Source of the DNA: Bifidobacterium asteroides | Lineage (GTDB): Bacteria; Actinomycetota; Actinomycetes; Actinomycetales; Bifidobacteriaceae | DNA length: 64,000 nt | Direction of reading: 5' to 3' | Assembly: GCF_030758775.1 (NCBI RefSeq) | Contig: NZ_CP132384.1 | Location: forward strand, 1,302,001-1,366,000 | In this document: positions 1-8,050 of the stretch, one piece after another | Numbering within the stretch: the first letter of the stretch is position 1 | How the letters are laid out: each line of letters begins with the position of its first letter | Program-made: the position numbers and the translations under genes | The notes under the pieces: model-generated | The model's input: only the letters and a program-made list of their open reading frames with translations | The model's database searches: none | What the model was told of the DNA's origin: nothing

Positions 1-1063
1 TCTCCTCGGACAGGCCCAGAGCCAGATTCACGGCCTGGAGGGCCTGGCCTGCGGTGCCCCGGGTCAGGTTGTCGATGGCGGCGAAAGCGTAGAGGCGGTC
101 GGCGCGCTGGTCCACAGCGACCTGGACCTGGGCCCGGTTGGAGCCATACACATCGGCCGTGGAGGGAAGCCTGCCCTCGGGGAGCAGATCGACAAACTGC
201 TCGTCGGTATAGATCTCTTCCCAGACGGAACGAATATCAGCCATACCCATGCTCTGTCCACGCGCGCTCAGCTTGGCTGAGACCACAGCCAGAATCCCCC
301 TTGACATGGGGACCAGTATGGGGGTCAGCCCCAAGCGGATGGATTGTTTGCCAAGACCCCCGAGGTTGGGGTCCGCAGCTGCGGCCTTGCGCAGGTTCTG
401 CAGAATCTCAGGGATATGCCGATGGGTGCCTCCGACCGAGTAGGGATGGGCCGAATTGATGGCCTGGGCTGCCAGCAGATCCATTCTGCCGCCCGAGCGC
501 CCGGCGCCCGAGTAGCCGACAGCAAGGTCGGCCACCAGATCATCGGTCTGCACCAGTCCGGCAGCCAAAGCGGGTTGGAAGGCCAGAGTGACTGCCGTGA
601 CATTGCAGCCGGGACCAGCGATCCGCCGAGTCTGTCCAAGCAGCTGACGCTGGCGGCCACCACCCGGGTTGAGCAGCTCAGGCATCCCATAGGTCCACGG
701 GCTTGAGAAAGGTCCGCCGTAGTAGTCTTGCCAGTCGCCTGGATCCTCCAGCCGGTGATCAGCCCCCAAGTCGACCATCAGCGATTGCGGATCCAGCTGT
801 TCGGCCAGGAGGCCAGAAGCCCCGTGAGGCAGGGCCAGAACCACCAGATCATGGCCGGCCAAGATATCCGGCTTCGTATCCTGAATCTGCAACGAGGCCA
901 GCGACTCCGGCAGGTTGGGAGAGAACTCCCCCAGCAACCGGCCAGCCGAACCATGACCGGTGACCGTGCATACCTGAAAGGCTGGATGGGCCGCCAATAG
1001 ACGGATCATCTCCGATCCGGCATACCCCGAAGCTCCCGCCACAGCCACCGTGTATTGCCGCAT
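1..1063 (-). CDS. argC: N-acetyl-gamma-glutamyl-phosphate reductase, 3' part off the left edge
   Basis: This is the NADPH-dependent enzyme of arginine biosynthesis that reduces N-acetylglutamyl phosphate to the semialdehyde in the cytoplasm. The first residues, MRQYTVAVAGASGYAGSEM, give the Rossmann nucleotide-binding loop, and GPGCNVTAV (about residue 147) holds the catalytic cysteine. The ATG at 1061-1063 is preceded by an AAGGGAG ribosome site. The coding frame is open to base 1, so the C-terminus and stop lie outside the window; about 354 codons are present, close to full length for the family. It is the last gene on the right of what is normally an arg cluster, and it is preceded by two ARG-box-like operators. 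Family assignment is secure. Confidence 0.95.
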   Translation of the reverse strand, partial: MRQYTVAVAGASGYAGSEMIRLLAAHPAFQVCTVTGHGSAGRLLGEFSPNLPESLASLQIQDTKPDILAGHDLVVLALPHGASGLLAEQLDPQSLMVDLGADHRLEDPGDWQDYYGGPFSSPWTYGMPELLNPGGGRQRQLLGQTRRIAGPGCNVTAVTLAFQPALAAGLVQTDDLVADLAVGYSGAGRSGGRMDLLAAQAINSAHPYSVGGTHRHIPEILQNLRKAAAADPNLGGLGKQSIRLGLTPILVPMSRGILAVVSAKLSARGQSMGMADIRSVWEEIYTDEQFVDLLPEGRLPSTADVYGSNRAQVQVAVDQRADRLYAFAAIDNLTRGTAGQALQAVNLALGLSEE

Positions 1064-1090
1064 GAGTGCTCCCTTCATCGGGCACCATCA

Positions 1091-1124
1091 TACATACTCA
1101 TGCAGTAAAACGCATATTTATGCA
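1091..1124 (-). promoter_or_regulatory. Tandem ARG-box-like operators upstream of argC
   Basis: Two 14-base dyads lie 20 bases apart centre to centre. On the minus strand they read TGCATAAATATGCG (1111-1124) and TGCATGAGTATGTA (1091-1104). The spacing of about two helical turns is what an ArgR hexamer uses, and actinobacterial ArgR sites share the TGCAT-ATGCA arms. They lie 28-62 bases before the argC ATG, over the likely promoter, so arginine-dependent repression is inferred. Confidence 0.6.
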
Positions 1125-1171
1125 ATTCGGCGTGTCGCTATGCACCTGCTTTAGCTGCGCGACACTGTCAC

Positions 1172-1762
1172 CTATGCGAAGGGGTCATAACCGGAATCTC
1201 GGTTGCGGATGTATTCCATCTGCGTACTGGCCTTGTCCGCAGCATCGGGCCCGCATGTGTCCTCCACAAAGGCCAGGGCCATATCGATGCCGGCCGAGAT
1301 ACCCGAAGAGGTGCGAAACTTTCCATCGACCACCCAGCGGGCATCTTTGATCCAGTCCACACGCTCCCCCGTGCCGACGACCCAGTCAAAGGCCAAGTCA
1401 TTGGAGGTTGCACGCCGACCGTCGAGCACACCGGCGGCAGCCAAGAGAGCCGAGCCTGTGCAGACCGTCATTACCTGCGGCGACTGGGCAGCCAGACCTG
1501 CCAGCTGCCCAATCCATTGGTCATTTCCAACCAGAGTTCGCGTGCCAGAACCGCCGGGTATCAGCAAAACTCCCTTGGGATCAATCGCTTCGAGTCCTAG
1601 AGCTTCGACCCTGACGCCGCCCTCCCCGACTTTCACTCCAGGACCGTCCAAGGAGAAAAGCCGCACCCGGGCGCCATCAGTGTTGATGAAAACCTCAAAG
1701 GGGCCGAAAACATCCAAGGGTTCAAACCCGTCGAATACGACAATATTGATATCCAAGCCCAT
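1172..1762 (-). CDS. DJ-1/PfpI family glutamine-amidotransferase-like protein
   Basis: A 196-residue cytoplasmic protein of the class I glutamine amidotransferase-like fold. The opening beta strand (INIVVFDGFEPLDVFGPFEV) is typical of the DJ-1/PfpI branch that also forms the N-terminal part of some AraC regulators, but no DNA-binding domain is attached here. The nucleophile elbow is VMTVCTGSALLAAAG, with the cysteine near residue 101, and the upstream LLIPGG loop supplies the usual acidic/glycine turn. Substrate cannot be told from sequence; relatives include isonitrile hydratase, glyoxalase-III-like and protease-like members. It is convergent with nothing and lies between argC and a small membrane protein on the same strand. 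Confidence 0.85.
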   Translation of the reverse strand: MGLDINIVVFDGFEPLDVFGPFEVFINTDGARVRLFSLDGPGVKVGEGGVRVEALGLEAIDPKGVLLIPGGSGTRTLVGNDQWIGQLAGLAAQSPQVMTVCTGSALLAAAGVLDGRRATSNDLAFDWVVGTGERVDWIKDARWVVDGKFRTSSGISAGIDMALAFVEDTCGPDAADKASTQMEYIRNRDSGYDPFA

Positions 1763-1785
1763 CTGAATGACCCCCTGCTTAAATG

Positions 1786-2403
1786 TCAGGCGCTGACACC
1801 ATCCCCGCCTGAGCCGCCGCCACCCGTCGAGGGCGACGGCATCATCTGCTGGTAGAAGTCGTTCAGGGAGACCCCGTTGACCAGCAGCCAGATCCAGGCC
1901 AGCGTGAAGAGCAGGTTGATGATCAGGGCAGCCATGGCCAATCCATAGCCCTTCATGTGCAATTTGCGGGTCCGATACATGGAAACGCCGCCGAGCAAAG
2001 CGGGAATCACAGGCATGGGCAAAAAGAGGGCCATGAGGAAGGCGATGATGGCGCAGGGATCCCAGTGGCCATAGACCGGATTTTGGGAGGGGTCGTTCAG
2101 ATCGGGCATGCCCTGGGGAGGCCAGACCGGAGCGCCGGGACGGGCCTGAGGATTCCCAGGATTCCCAGGATTTCCGCCGCGACCGGGACCCGGCTGCCCC
2201 GCCATGGGCATAGGCTGGTTGGCGGGGTTGCCTTGGGACGAATCCGATTTCTTGGTCTTGGATTCAGGATCTGGGCGACCGTAGATGTACGGATTCCATC
2301 CTGGATAACGATCGGCGCGTGCGCCGTACAAGGGCTGGTCGCCCCCATCATGATCCTGGCGGTCAGGTCCACCGGCTGTGCCCTGTTCTTGAGAATCCGT
2401 CAT
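1786..2403 (-). CDS. DUF4190-like small membrane protein with proline/glycine-rich N-terminus
   Basis: A 205-residue protein of unknown function. The first about 110 residues are hydrophilic and rich in Gly, Pro, Asn and Gln, with a repeated GNPGNPGNP motif, and are probably disordered. Two hydrophobic segments follow (around IIAFLMALFLPMPVIPALLGG and LAMAALIINLLFTLAWIWLL), the arrangement seen in DUF4190 proteins, then a short glycine-rich tail. I place the start at the ATG 2401-2403 behind GAGGGAC rather than at an upstream in-frame ATG that would overlap pheT. The start lies 26 bases before the end of pheT on the same strand, so it is probably co-transcribed with pheST. Confidence 0.75.
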   Translation of the reverse strand: MTDSQEQGTAGGPDRQDHDGGDQPLYGARADRYPGWNPYIYGRPDPESKTKKSDSSQGNPANQPMPMAGQPGPGRGGNPGNPGNPQARPGAPVWPPQGMPDLNDPSQNPVYGHWDPCAIIAFLMALFLPMPVIPALLGGVSMYRTRKLHMKGYGLAMAALIINLLFTLAWIWLLVNGVSLNDFYQQMMPSPSTGGGGSGGDGVSA

Positions 2404-2428
2404 GTCCCTCGGTCCCCTCGATGCCCGG

Positions 2429-5035
2429 TCAGGCACGCAGCACGGCGCCCAGACCTGCAGTCTTGTCAACGATGGCCTGGCGCAGGGATTCGCTGTCCTC
2501 GGACGTCAAGGTACGGTCCGGGGCGCGGAAGGTGACTGCGAAGGCCAGCGATTTTGCATGTTCACCGATCTGATCGCCAGTGAAAACGTCGAACAGCTCG
2601 ATGGATTCAAGACTAGACCCAGCCGCTTCTCTGATGGCGGAAGTCAGGTCGGCGGCCGAAACCGTTTCCGGCACGGTGAAGGCCAGATCCTGACGGACCG
2701 GCGGGAAGGTCGAGACCGGCTTAGCCTGCAGGGGCGTGTAGTCCAGGTGATCCAGCACCATGTCCAGACTCAGCTCGAAGGCGGCCGAGTGGGCGGGGAA
2801 GCCCAGAGCCTGATCAACCCGAGGATGCAGCTCGCCCACCATGCCGACAAGCGTGCCGTCATCCAGGACCAGCCTGGCGGTACGGCCCGGATGCCACTGG
2901 TCGGGCACCTGCTCGGCCGGGGGCTGCTCCAGCCGATAGTGTGCTCCCAGCCTGTCCAGAACACGACGAGCCGATTCGACTGCATCGGTCCAGTCCACAT
3001 CCCTGCTGTCCTTGAGCCAGCCATCCTCCTGGGCACGGCCGGTCAGCAAGGCTGCCACATGCAGCCGTTGCTCTGGCAGACCCTGGTCCAGGCGGGCCAG
3101 ATCCTCGTCGCTGGGCCGCACACCGCCCGGAAGGGTGGGCACCGCAGGAGCCTTGGGATCGCGACGGAAGACGTAGCCGATCTCGAAGAGACGCACATCC
3201 GTGTTGCCACGTCGAAGGTTGCGCTCCACGGTGTTGGCCAGCGGCAGCAGCAGGCTCTGCCTTAGATAGGGCCTGTCAGCGGCCATGGGGTTGGCAAGCT
3301 CCACGCTGTTGACATGAACCTCATCAGGATCCATGCCGAAGGCCTTGAAATCATTGTCGCCGACGAACGGGTAGTCCAGAACCTCGGTCAGCCCATATTC
3401 GGCCAGGGTGTCAGCCACCCAACGGCGGCGCTGCTGGCGATCGGTCAGACCAACCGCACCTGACACCTTGGGCGATGGCACGGTGACAGGGATGCGGTCA
3501 TAGCCCACCAGGCGGGCCACCTCCTCGACCAGGTCGCAGCCCTCGCCCAGGTCGGGCCTCCAGGTTGGCGGAGTCACCGACAGCCGGTCTTGAGGATCAC
3601 CTTGGACCGTGCAGCCAATGTCTCGAAGAATGGCCACGATGCGCTGGGGCTCCACCTCCAGTCCGGTCAAACGTGCCACCTCGCTGACGGCAAAGTCGAT
3701 GACCGGCATGGGCTTGGTCTGGTTCAAATCCAACGGAGCATCCAGGTCCTGGCCACCGGCAAGGCGATGCAACAGATCGGCGGCCATGGCTGCAGCGGCC
3801 GGTTGCATCTGCGGATCCACCCCACGCTCAAAGCGCTTGGAGGCCTCCGAGGGCAGCTTGTGGCGACGGGCGGTCCGGGCGATGGTCACCTGGTCGAAGT
3901 GGGCGGACTCGATCAGGATGTTCTTCGTCTGATCGGTCACCTCTCCATACAGGCCGCCCATAACCCCGGCCAGACCCAGGATGCGGGAACCCTCATGCCC
4001 CTCGGGCGAGTCGGTGATGAGCAGATCTTCGGTGCTGAGCTCGCGATCTTTGCCATCAAGGGTGGTCAGGTGCTCGCCCTGCCTGGCCCTGCGGACGACG
4101 ATGGGGCCGCTGAGCTTGTCCAGATCGTAGGCATGCAGGGGCTGGCCCAGGTCCAGCATGACGTAGTTGGTGATGTCCACCGGCAGGCTGATGGAGCGCA
4201 TGCCGGCCCGAACCAGCCGACGACGCATCCAGCTGGGTGTGGCGGCTTTGGGGTCGCACCCGGTCAGGGCCCGCAGGTAGTAGCGGTCGCATCCGGGCTG
4301 ACCATGAATGGGATTGTCGTCCTCAACATGCACCGCCAGCGGAGCCTGATCCTCCTGCGTTGCGGAGGCTGGCACGGTCTTGTTCAGCTCAATCACCGGA
4401 TCCGTGTACTCAGCGCCCGTGGAGTGGTGGTATTCGCGGGCAACCCCCCGGTAGGAGAAGGCGTAGCCACGGTCCGGGGTGATGTTGATCTCTAGCACGG
4501 GCCTATTCATATGCAGGAGGCTCATGGCATCGTCACCGGGCTTGAACTGTTCGTACTGCTCGGGGGTGAACCCGTAGTTGCGCAGCAGGATGATGCCCTG
4601 ATGGTCCGAACCCAGTCCCAGCTCACGCTCGGAGGCGCACATGCCGTCCGAGAGGTGGCCATAGGTCTTGCGCGGCTCGATGCGGAAGTCCCCAGGCAGG
4701 ACGGCCCCCGGCAGGGTCACCACCACTTTCTCCCCCGCAGCCATGTTGGGGGCCCCGCAGACGATGCCACGCGGCACCTTGCGGCCCTGGTCGTCCACGG
4801 CGTTGTACTGCTCGCCCACATCCACATGGCACCAGTTGATGGTCTTGCCGTTCTTCTGGGGCTCGGGCTCGGCATCCACCACATAGCCGACCACAATGGG
4901 GCCGGTCACCGTGGACTGGTGGATGTCCTCTTCCTCCAGACCGACCCGGACCAGGTCCTTGGCCAGCTGTTCATAGGTCAGATCCTCGGGGACCTGCACA
5001 TGCTCCTTGAGCCAGTCGATATCTACCATTGGCAT
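2429..5035 (-). CDS. pheT: Phenylalanyl-tRNA synthetase beta subunit
   Basis: The beta chain of the alpha2-beta2 enzyme that charges tRNA-Phe. About 868 residues, normal for the bacterial long form. In order: an N-terminal segment starting MPMVDIDWLKEHV, an EMAP/OB tRNA-binding domain (about residues 40-155), B3/4 editing domain, B5 domain, catalytic-like core, and a C-terminal FDX-ACB anticodon-binding domain ending near the stop. The chosen ATG (5033-5035) is placed 10 bases after GGGGGAG, which overlaps the pheS stop region; a second ATG two codons later is possible. The pheS stop lies only seven bases upstream, so the two subunits are translated from one message. Confidence 0.97.
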   Translation of the reverse strand: MPMVDIDWLKEHVQVPEDLTYEQLAKDLVRVGLEEEDIHQSTVTGPIVVGYVVDAEPEPQKNGKTINWCHVDVGEQYNAVDDQGRKVPRGIVCGAPNMAAGEKVVVTLPGAVLPGDFRIEPRKTYGHLSDGMCASERELGLGSDHQGIILLRNYGFTPEQYEQFKPGDDAMSLLHMNRPVLEINITPDRGYAFSYRGVAREYHHSTGAEYTDPVIELNKTVPASATQEDQAPLAVHVEDDNPIHGQPGCDRYYLRALTGCDPKAATPSWMRRRLVRAGMRSISLPVDITNYVMLDLGQPLHAYDLDKLSGPIVVRRARQGEHLTTLDGKDRELSTEDLLITDSPEGHEGSRILGLAGVMGGLYGEVTDQTKNILIESAHFDQVTIARTARRHKLPSEASKRFERGVDPQMQPAAAAMAADLLHRLAGGQDLDAPLDLNQTKPMPVIDFAVSEVARLTGLEVEPQRIVAILRDIGCTVQGDPQDRLSVTPPTWRPDLGEGCDLVEEVARLVGYDRIPVTVPSPKVSGAVGLTDRQQRRRWVADTLAEYGLTEVLDYPFVGDNDFKAFGMDPDEVHVNSVELANPMAADRPYLRQSLLLPLANTVERNLRRGNTDVRLFEIGYVFRRDPKAPAVPTLPGGVRPSDEDLARLDQGLPEQRLHVAALLTGRAQEDGWLKDSRDVDWTDAVESARRVLDRLGAHYRLEQPPAEQVPDQWHPGRTARLVLDDGTLVGMVGELHPRVDQALGFPAHSAAFELSLDMVLDHLDYTPLQAKPVSTFPPVRQDLAFTVPETVSAADLTSAIREAAGSSLESIELFDVFTGDQIGEHAKSLAFAVTFRAPDRTLTSEDSESLRQAIVDKTAGLGAVLRA

Positions 5036-5042
5036 CTGACGG

Positions 5043-6110
5043 TCACTCCCCCATCTCGAACTGCTGGCTGAACCGCACGTCGCCTTCGACCAGGTCGTGC
5101 ATGTCGTTGATGTCGTGGCGCAGGAGCAGGGTGCGCTCCATGCCCACACCGAAGGCGAAGCCTGAGTAGCGCTGCGGGTCCACGCCGGCCGACCTCAGAA
5201 CATTGGGGTTGACCATGCCGCAGCCTCCCCATTCGATCCATCCGGGGCCACCCTTCTTGTCGGGGAACCAGAGGTCCATCTCGGCGCTGGGCTCGGTGAA
5301 GGGGAAGTATGAGGGCCTCAGTCTGGTCCGGGCCTCGGGGCCGAACATGGCCACGGCGAGCTTGTCCAGGGTGCCCTTGAGATCGGCCATGGTCAGGTGT
5401 TCATCGACGGCGATGGCCTCGCACTGGTGGAAGACCGGGGTGTGGGTGGCATCCAGTTCATCGGTGCGGAAGACCCTGCCCGTGCAGGCCACGTAGAGCG
5501 GCACGCCACGGGTTATCAGGGAACGGGCCTGGTCGGGCGAGGTATGGGTGCGCATGACCATGTTGGAGCCGACGAAACCGGCGGCATCCCTGGCCTGGTT
5601 GCCCTTGACGTAGAAGGTGTCCTGCATCTGGCGGGCAGGATGGTCAGGGCCGAAGTTGAGCGCATCGAAGTTGTACCACTCGGCTTCCAGCTCGGGACCC
5701 TGGGCGATGCTCCAACCCATGGAGACGAAGAAGTCCTCCACGTCCTCCATGAGCTTGGACAGCGGGTGGCGGGCGCCCTGGGGACGGCGGTTGACCGGCA
5801 GGGTCATATCCACCTGCTCGGCGGCCAGGCGGCGGGACTCCTCCTCCTGGCGCAGCTGCCGCTCCTTGAGCCCGTAGGCGCGGCCAAAGTCAGCCTTGAG
5901 CTTGCCTGCCAGACGCCCGGCGGTCTTCTTCTGATCCGCTGGCAGCCGTCCGATGATCCGGCCGGATCCGGCCAGGGCGGAACCTGTCCCCGCATACTTG
6001 GCCTTGATCGCCTTGAGCTCTTCCAGATCGGAGGCTTCGCGAATCCTGCCGATGCCCTCGTTGACCTCGTCGGTCATCGCCGCGGGGTCGAATTCTTCCT
6101 GTGCCACCAT
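5043..6110 (-). CDS. pheS: Phenylalanyl-tRNA synthetase alpha subunit
   Basis: The catalytic alpha subunit of phenylalanyl-tRNA synthetase, 355 residues. An N-terminal coiled-coil arm (about residues 1-85) is followed by the class II synthetase core. Visible motifs include HPLSKLMEDVEDFF, the motif-2 loop with RTHTSPDQARSL and FRTDELDATHTPVFHQ, and the motif-3 stretch GFAFGVGMERTLLLRH. I prefer the ATG at 6108-6110 (GGAAAGG just upstream) to an in-frame TTG at 6131. It precedes pheT in the usual order and follows a SpoU methyltransferase gene, an arrangement common in actinobacteria. Confidence 0.97.
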   Translation of the reverse strand: MVAQEEFDPAAMTDEVNEGIGRIREASDLEELKAIKAKYAGTGSALAGSGRIIGRLPADQKKTAGRLAGKLKADFGRAYGLKERQLRQEEESRRLAAEQVDMTLPVNRRPQGARHPLSKLMEDVEDFFVSMGWSIAQGPELEAEWYNFDALNFGPDHPARQMQDTFYVKGNQARDAAGFVGSNMVMRTHTSPDQARSLITRGVPLYVACTGRVFRTDELDATHTPVFHQCEAIAVDEHLTMADLKGTLDKLAVAMFGPEARTRLRPSYFPFTEPSAEMDLWFPDKKGGPGWIEWGGCGMVNPNVLRSAGVDPQRYSGFAFGVGMERTLLLRHDINDMHDLVEGDVRFSQQFEMGE

Positions 6111-6179
6111 GGACCTTTCCACTGTTGCCAATGCCGTGTCCGGGCCGCAAATCAGCGGAAATCCCGGTCGTTGACGCCT

Positions 6180-7100
6180 TCACATTCTTTCAATACGACT
6201 CGACATGGCCATGGCGTAGAGCAGCACCGCCGCCGAGGTAGCCAGATTGAGCGATTCAGCCCGCCCGTATATGGGTATGCGAACGATCTGATCCATGGAC
6301 TCCAGCAGCTCATTGGGCAGCCCACGTGCCTCATTGCCGAAGAGCAGGGCCATGGGTTGACCCGCCGTGTCTGTCTTGGACAAGGCACCGCTCGCCATCA
6401 AATCATCCAGGGAGCGGACCGGTTTGTCCGGCGTGCCATAGACATCGGCCGCCACCATGGCCCGGCCCTGCTGTCTGCACAGGGCCAGGAAGTCCTCAGT
6501 GCCCATGGTCGCCAGGGGTATGTGAAAGGCCGAGCCAGCCGTAGAGCGAATGACCTTGGGATTGGTCGGTTCCACGCACTGATCCACCAGGATGACTGCC
6601 CGGCAGCCCGCAGCATCGGCCGTGCGAATGACGGTTCCGGCATTGCCTGGATCACGGATCTGCCAGAAAGCTGCCACCAGGTCGGGCCCCTCCCCCGTCA
6701 GGCTCCGGGGATCGTCAAGGTCCGTCGCTTGGGCCAAAAATCCATCAGTCCGCGCCTGGGCCAGGATCCCCTGCGCATTGCCGCTGATGGCATGCATGAC
6801 CCTGGCGGAGACGAAGTGCCCATAGCAGTCAGGCAGCTCCCGGGCCTGCTCCATGATGGCGCCTGCGGTCTCGTTGAGCGGCCGCGGATGAACGCCCTTA
6901 TCTATAGAAGAGGACTCATCCGCCTGAATATAGAGGTCAGTCAGCAGGTCGGGACGCCAGCGAACCGCCTCGCGCACGCTCTGCGGACCCTCTATCAGAA
7001 AGCGGCCATGTCGATGCCGGGCCCGCCGATCCTGCAATTCAGCCAGACGGCGAATTCGTTGGGCACGGGGATTGTCAAGAAGGGAGTCATCAAAGGGCAT
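6180..7100 (-). CDS. SpoU/TrmH-family RNA 2'-O-methyltransferase
   Basis: A SAM-dependent RNA ribose methyltransferase of the knotted SPOUT fold, about 306 residues. An N-terminal substrate-binding part (FLIEGPQSVREAVRW) precedes the catalytic domain, where the three family motifs are clear: RDPGNAGTVIRTADAAG, GNEARGLPNELL and IPIYGRAESLNLATSAAVLLY. The target is probably 23S rRNA, as for the TsnR-like genes found immediately before pheS in other actinobacteria, but the exact nucleotide cannot be read from sequence. The start is uncertain: ATG at 7098-7100 or a GTG two codons upstream (7106). It likely heads the pheS-pheT transcript, with a 69-base gap to pheS. Confidence 0.9.
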   Translation of the reverse strand: MPFDDSLLDNPRAQRIRRLAELQDRRARHRHGRFLIEGPQSVREAVRWRPDLLTDLYIQADESSSIDKGVHPRPLNETAGAIMEQARELPDCYGHFVSARVMHAISGNAQGILAQARTDGFLAQATDLDDPRSLTGEGPDLVAAFWQIRDPGNAGTVIRTADAAGCRAVILVDQCVEPTNPKVIRSTAGSAFHIPLATMGTEDFLALCRQQGRAMVAADVYGTPDKPVRSLDDLMASGALSKTDTAGQPMALLFGNEARGLPNELLESMDQIVRIPIYGRAESLNLATSAAVLLYAMAMSSRIERM

Positions 7101-7197
7101 GGGCACAACTCTAGCCTCGGCAGTCGAAAGCACGGCTGACGAACCTTGATGAGCCCGCATCTGTGGGAAAGTTCACTGAAAGAAAGGCCTGCGCCCC

Positions 7198-7225
7198 TTG
7201 TGCTCCTCGGACAAGGGGCTAGTGT
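7198..7225 (+). promoter_or_regulatory. Candidate superoxide dismutase promoter
   Basis: A TTGTGC box (7198-7203) and a TAGTGT box (7220-7225) with a 16-base spacer lie about 95 bases before the sod start. The match to a housekeeping promoter is partial. Between it and the gene are two inverted repeats described separately. Confidence 0.35.
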
Positions 7226-7259
7226 TAAAGAACCGGTCGGGTCGACCACGTCCGTTGTT

Positions 7260-7301
7260 GGTCTGGCGCAGACCGACCATCACTCGTCTGGCTTAGCCAG
7301 A
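7260..7301 (+). repeat. Two inverted repeats in the superoxide dismutase leader
   Basis: GGTCTGGCGCAGACC (7260-7274, 5-base arms) and TCTGGCTTAGCCAGA (7287-7301, 7-base arms around one base) lie side by side in the 5' leader, the second ending about 12 bases before the ribosome site. They share the TCTGGC core. They could be operators or RNA hairpins controlling sod expression; no family of regulator is recognised. Confidence 0.45.
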
Positions 7302-7320
7302 ATCATTGTGAGGAGACGAT

Positions 7321-7941
7321 ATGCCCGTATACACACTTCCCGATCTGCCCTACGACTACTCGGCGCTGGAGCCGTACGTGTCCGGCAAGATCATGGAGCT
7401 GCACCATGACAAGCACCATCAGGCTTATGTGAACGGTGCCAACAAGGCCCTGGAGCAGATCCACGACGCGGCCGAGTCCGGCAACGTGGCTCAGTCCAAC
7501 CTGCTGGAGAAGAACCTGGCCTTCAACCTGGCCGGGCACAAGAACCACTCCATCTTCTGGAAGAACATGGCCCCGGCCATCGGCCAGGAGCCCACTGGCG
7601 AGCTCAAGGCCGCCATCGAGGACCAGTTCGGGTCCTTCCAGGGCTTCCAGACCTACTTCGAGTCCATGTGCGCCGGCATCCAGGGCTCCGGCTGGGCCGT
7701 CCTTGCCTGGGATACCCTGGGCGAGCGCCTGGTCACCCTGCAGATGTACGACCACCAGGGCAACCTGCCCGTCACCATCTTCCCGCTGGTCCTGCTGGAC
7801 CTCTGGGAGCACGCCTACTACCTGGAGTACCTGAACGACCGGGCCAGCTACGTCAAGGCCTGGTGGCACATCGTCAACTGGGAGGATGCCTCCAAGCGCT
7901 TCGACGAGGTGCGCAACATCAACACCACTCTGGCCAGGTAA
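7321..7941 (+). CDS. sodA: Superoxide dismutase, Fe/Mn family
   Basis: Converts superoxide to hydrogen peroxide and oxygen. At 206 residues it is standard length with the complete family signature: metal ligands are His in ELHHDKHHQAYV (about residue 27), His in GHKNHSIFW, and Asp and His in LLDLWEHAYYLEY. The stretch QMYDHQGN places His-Gln at the position where mycobacterial Fe enzymes also have His-Gln, so iron or cambialistic use is more likely than strict manganese (inference). There is no signal peptide. A strong ribosome site, TGAGGAGACGAT, precedes the ATG, and a perfect 15-base-pair hairpin follows the stop, so it is a monocistronic unit. Most bifidobacteria from mammalian guts have no such gene. 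Confidence 0.95.
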   Translation: MPVYTLPDLPYDYSALEPYVSGKIMELHHDKHHQAYVNGANKALEQIHDAAESGNVAQSNLLEKNLAFNLAGHKNHSIFWKNMAPAIGQEPTGELKAAIEDQFGSFQGFQTYFESMCAGIQGSGWAVLAWDTLGERLVTLQMYDHQGNLPVTIFPLVLLDLWEHAYYLEYLNDRASYVKAWWHIVNWEDASKRFDEVRNINTTLAR

Positions 7942-7968
7942 AAGACCAGCGCTTCCGACCACAGGCGG

Positions 7969-8014
7969 ACCCCGGTCCTTTCCCCTCTCTGCGGGAGGCG
8001 GAAAGGACCGGGGT
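7969..8014. terminator. Hairpin terminator between sod and the convergent transporter gene
   Basis: A perfect 15-base-pair stem pairs ACCCCGGTCCTTTCC (7969-7983) with GGAAAGGACCGGGGT (8000-8014); inner CCTC/GAGG bases extend it further. It lacks a T-run on either side but separates two convergent genes, so it probably serves both. Confidence 0.7.
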
Positions 8015-8050
8015 TCCTCCATATCTGGAGCCTGCGGAAATCCCTGACGA

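Noticed and set aside
5397-7139. 580-codon open frame opposite pheS and the methyltransferase
   Set aside because: Crosses two genuine genes on the other strand without domain structure.
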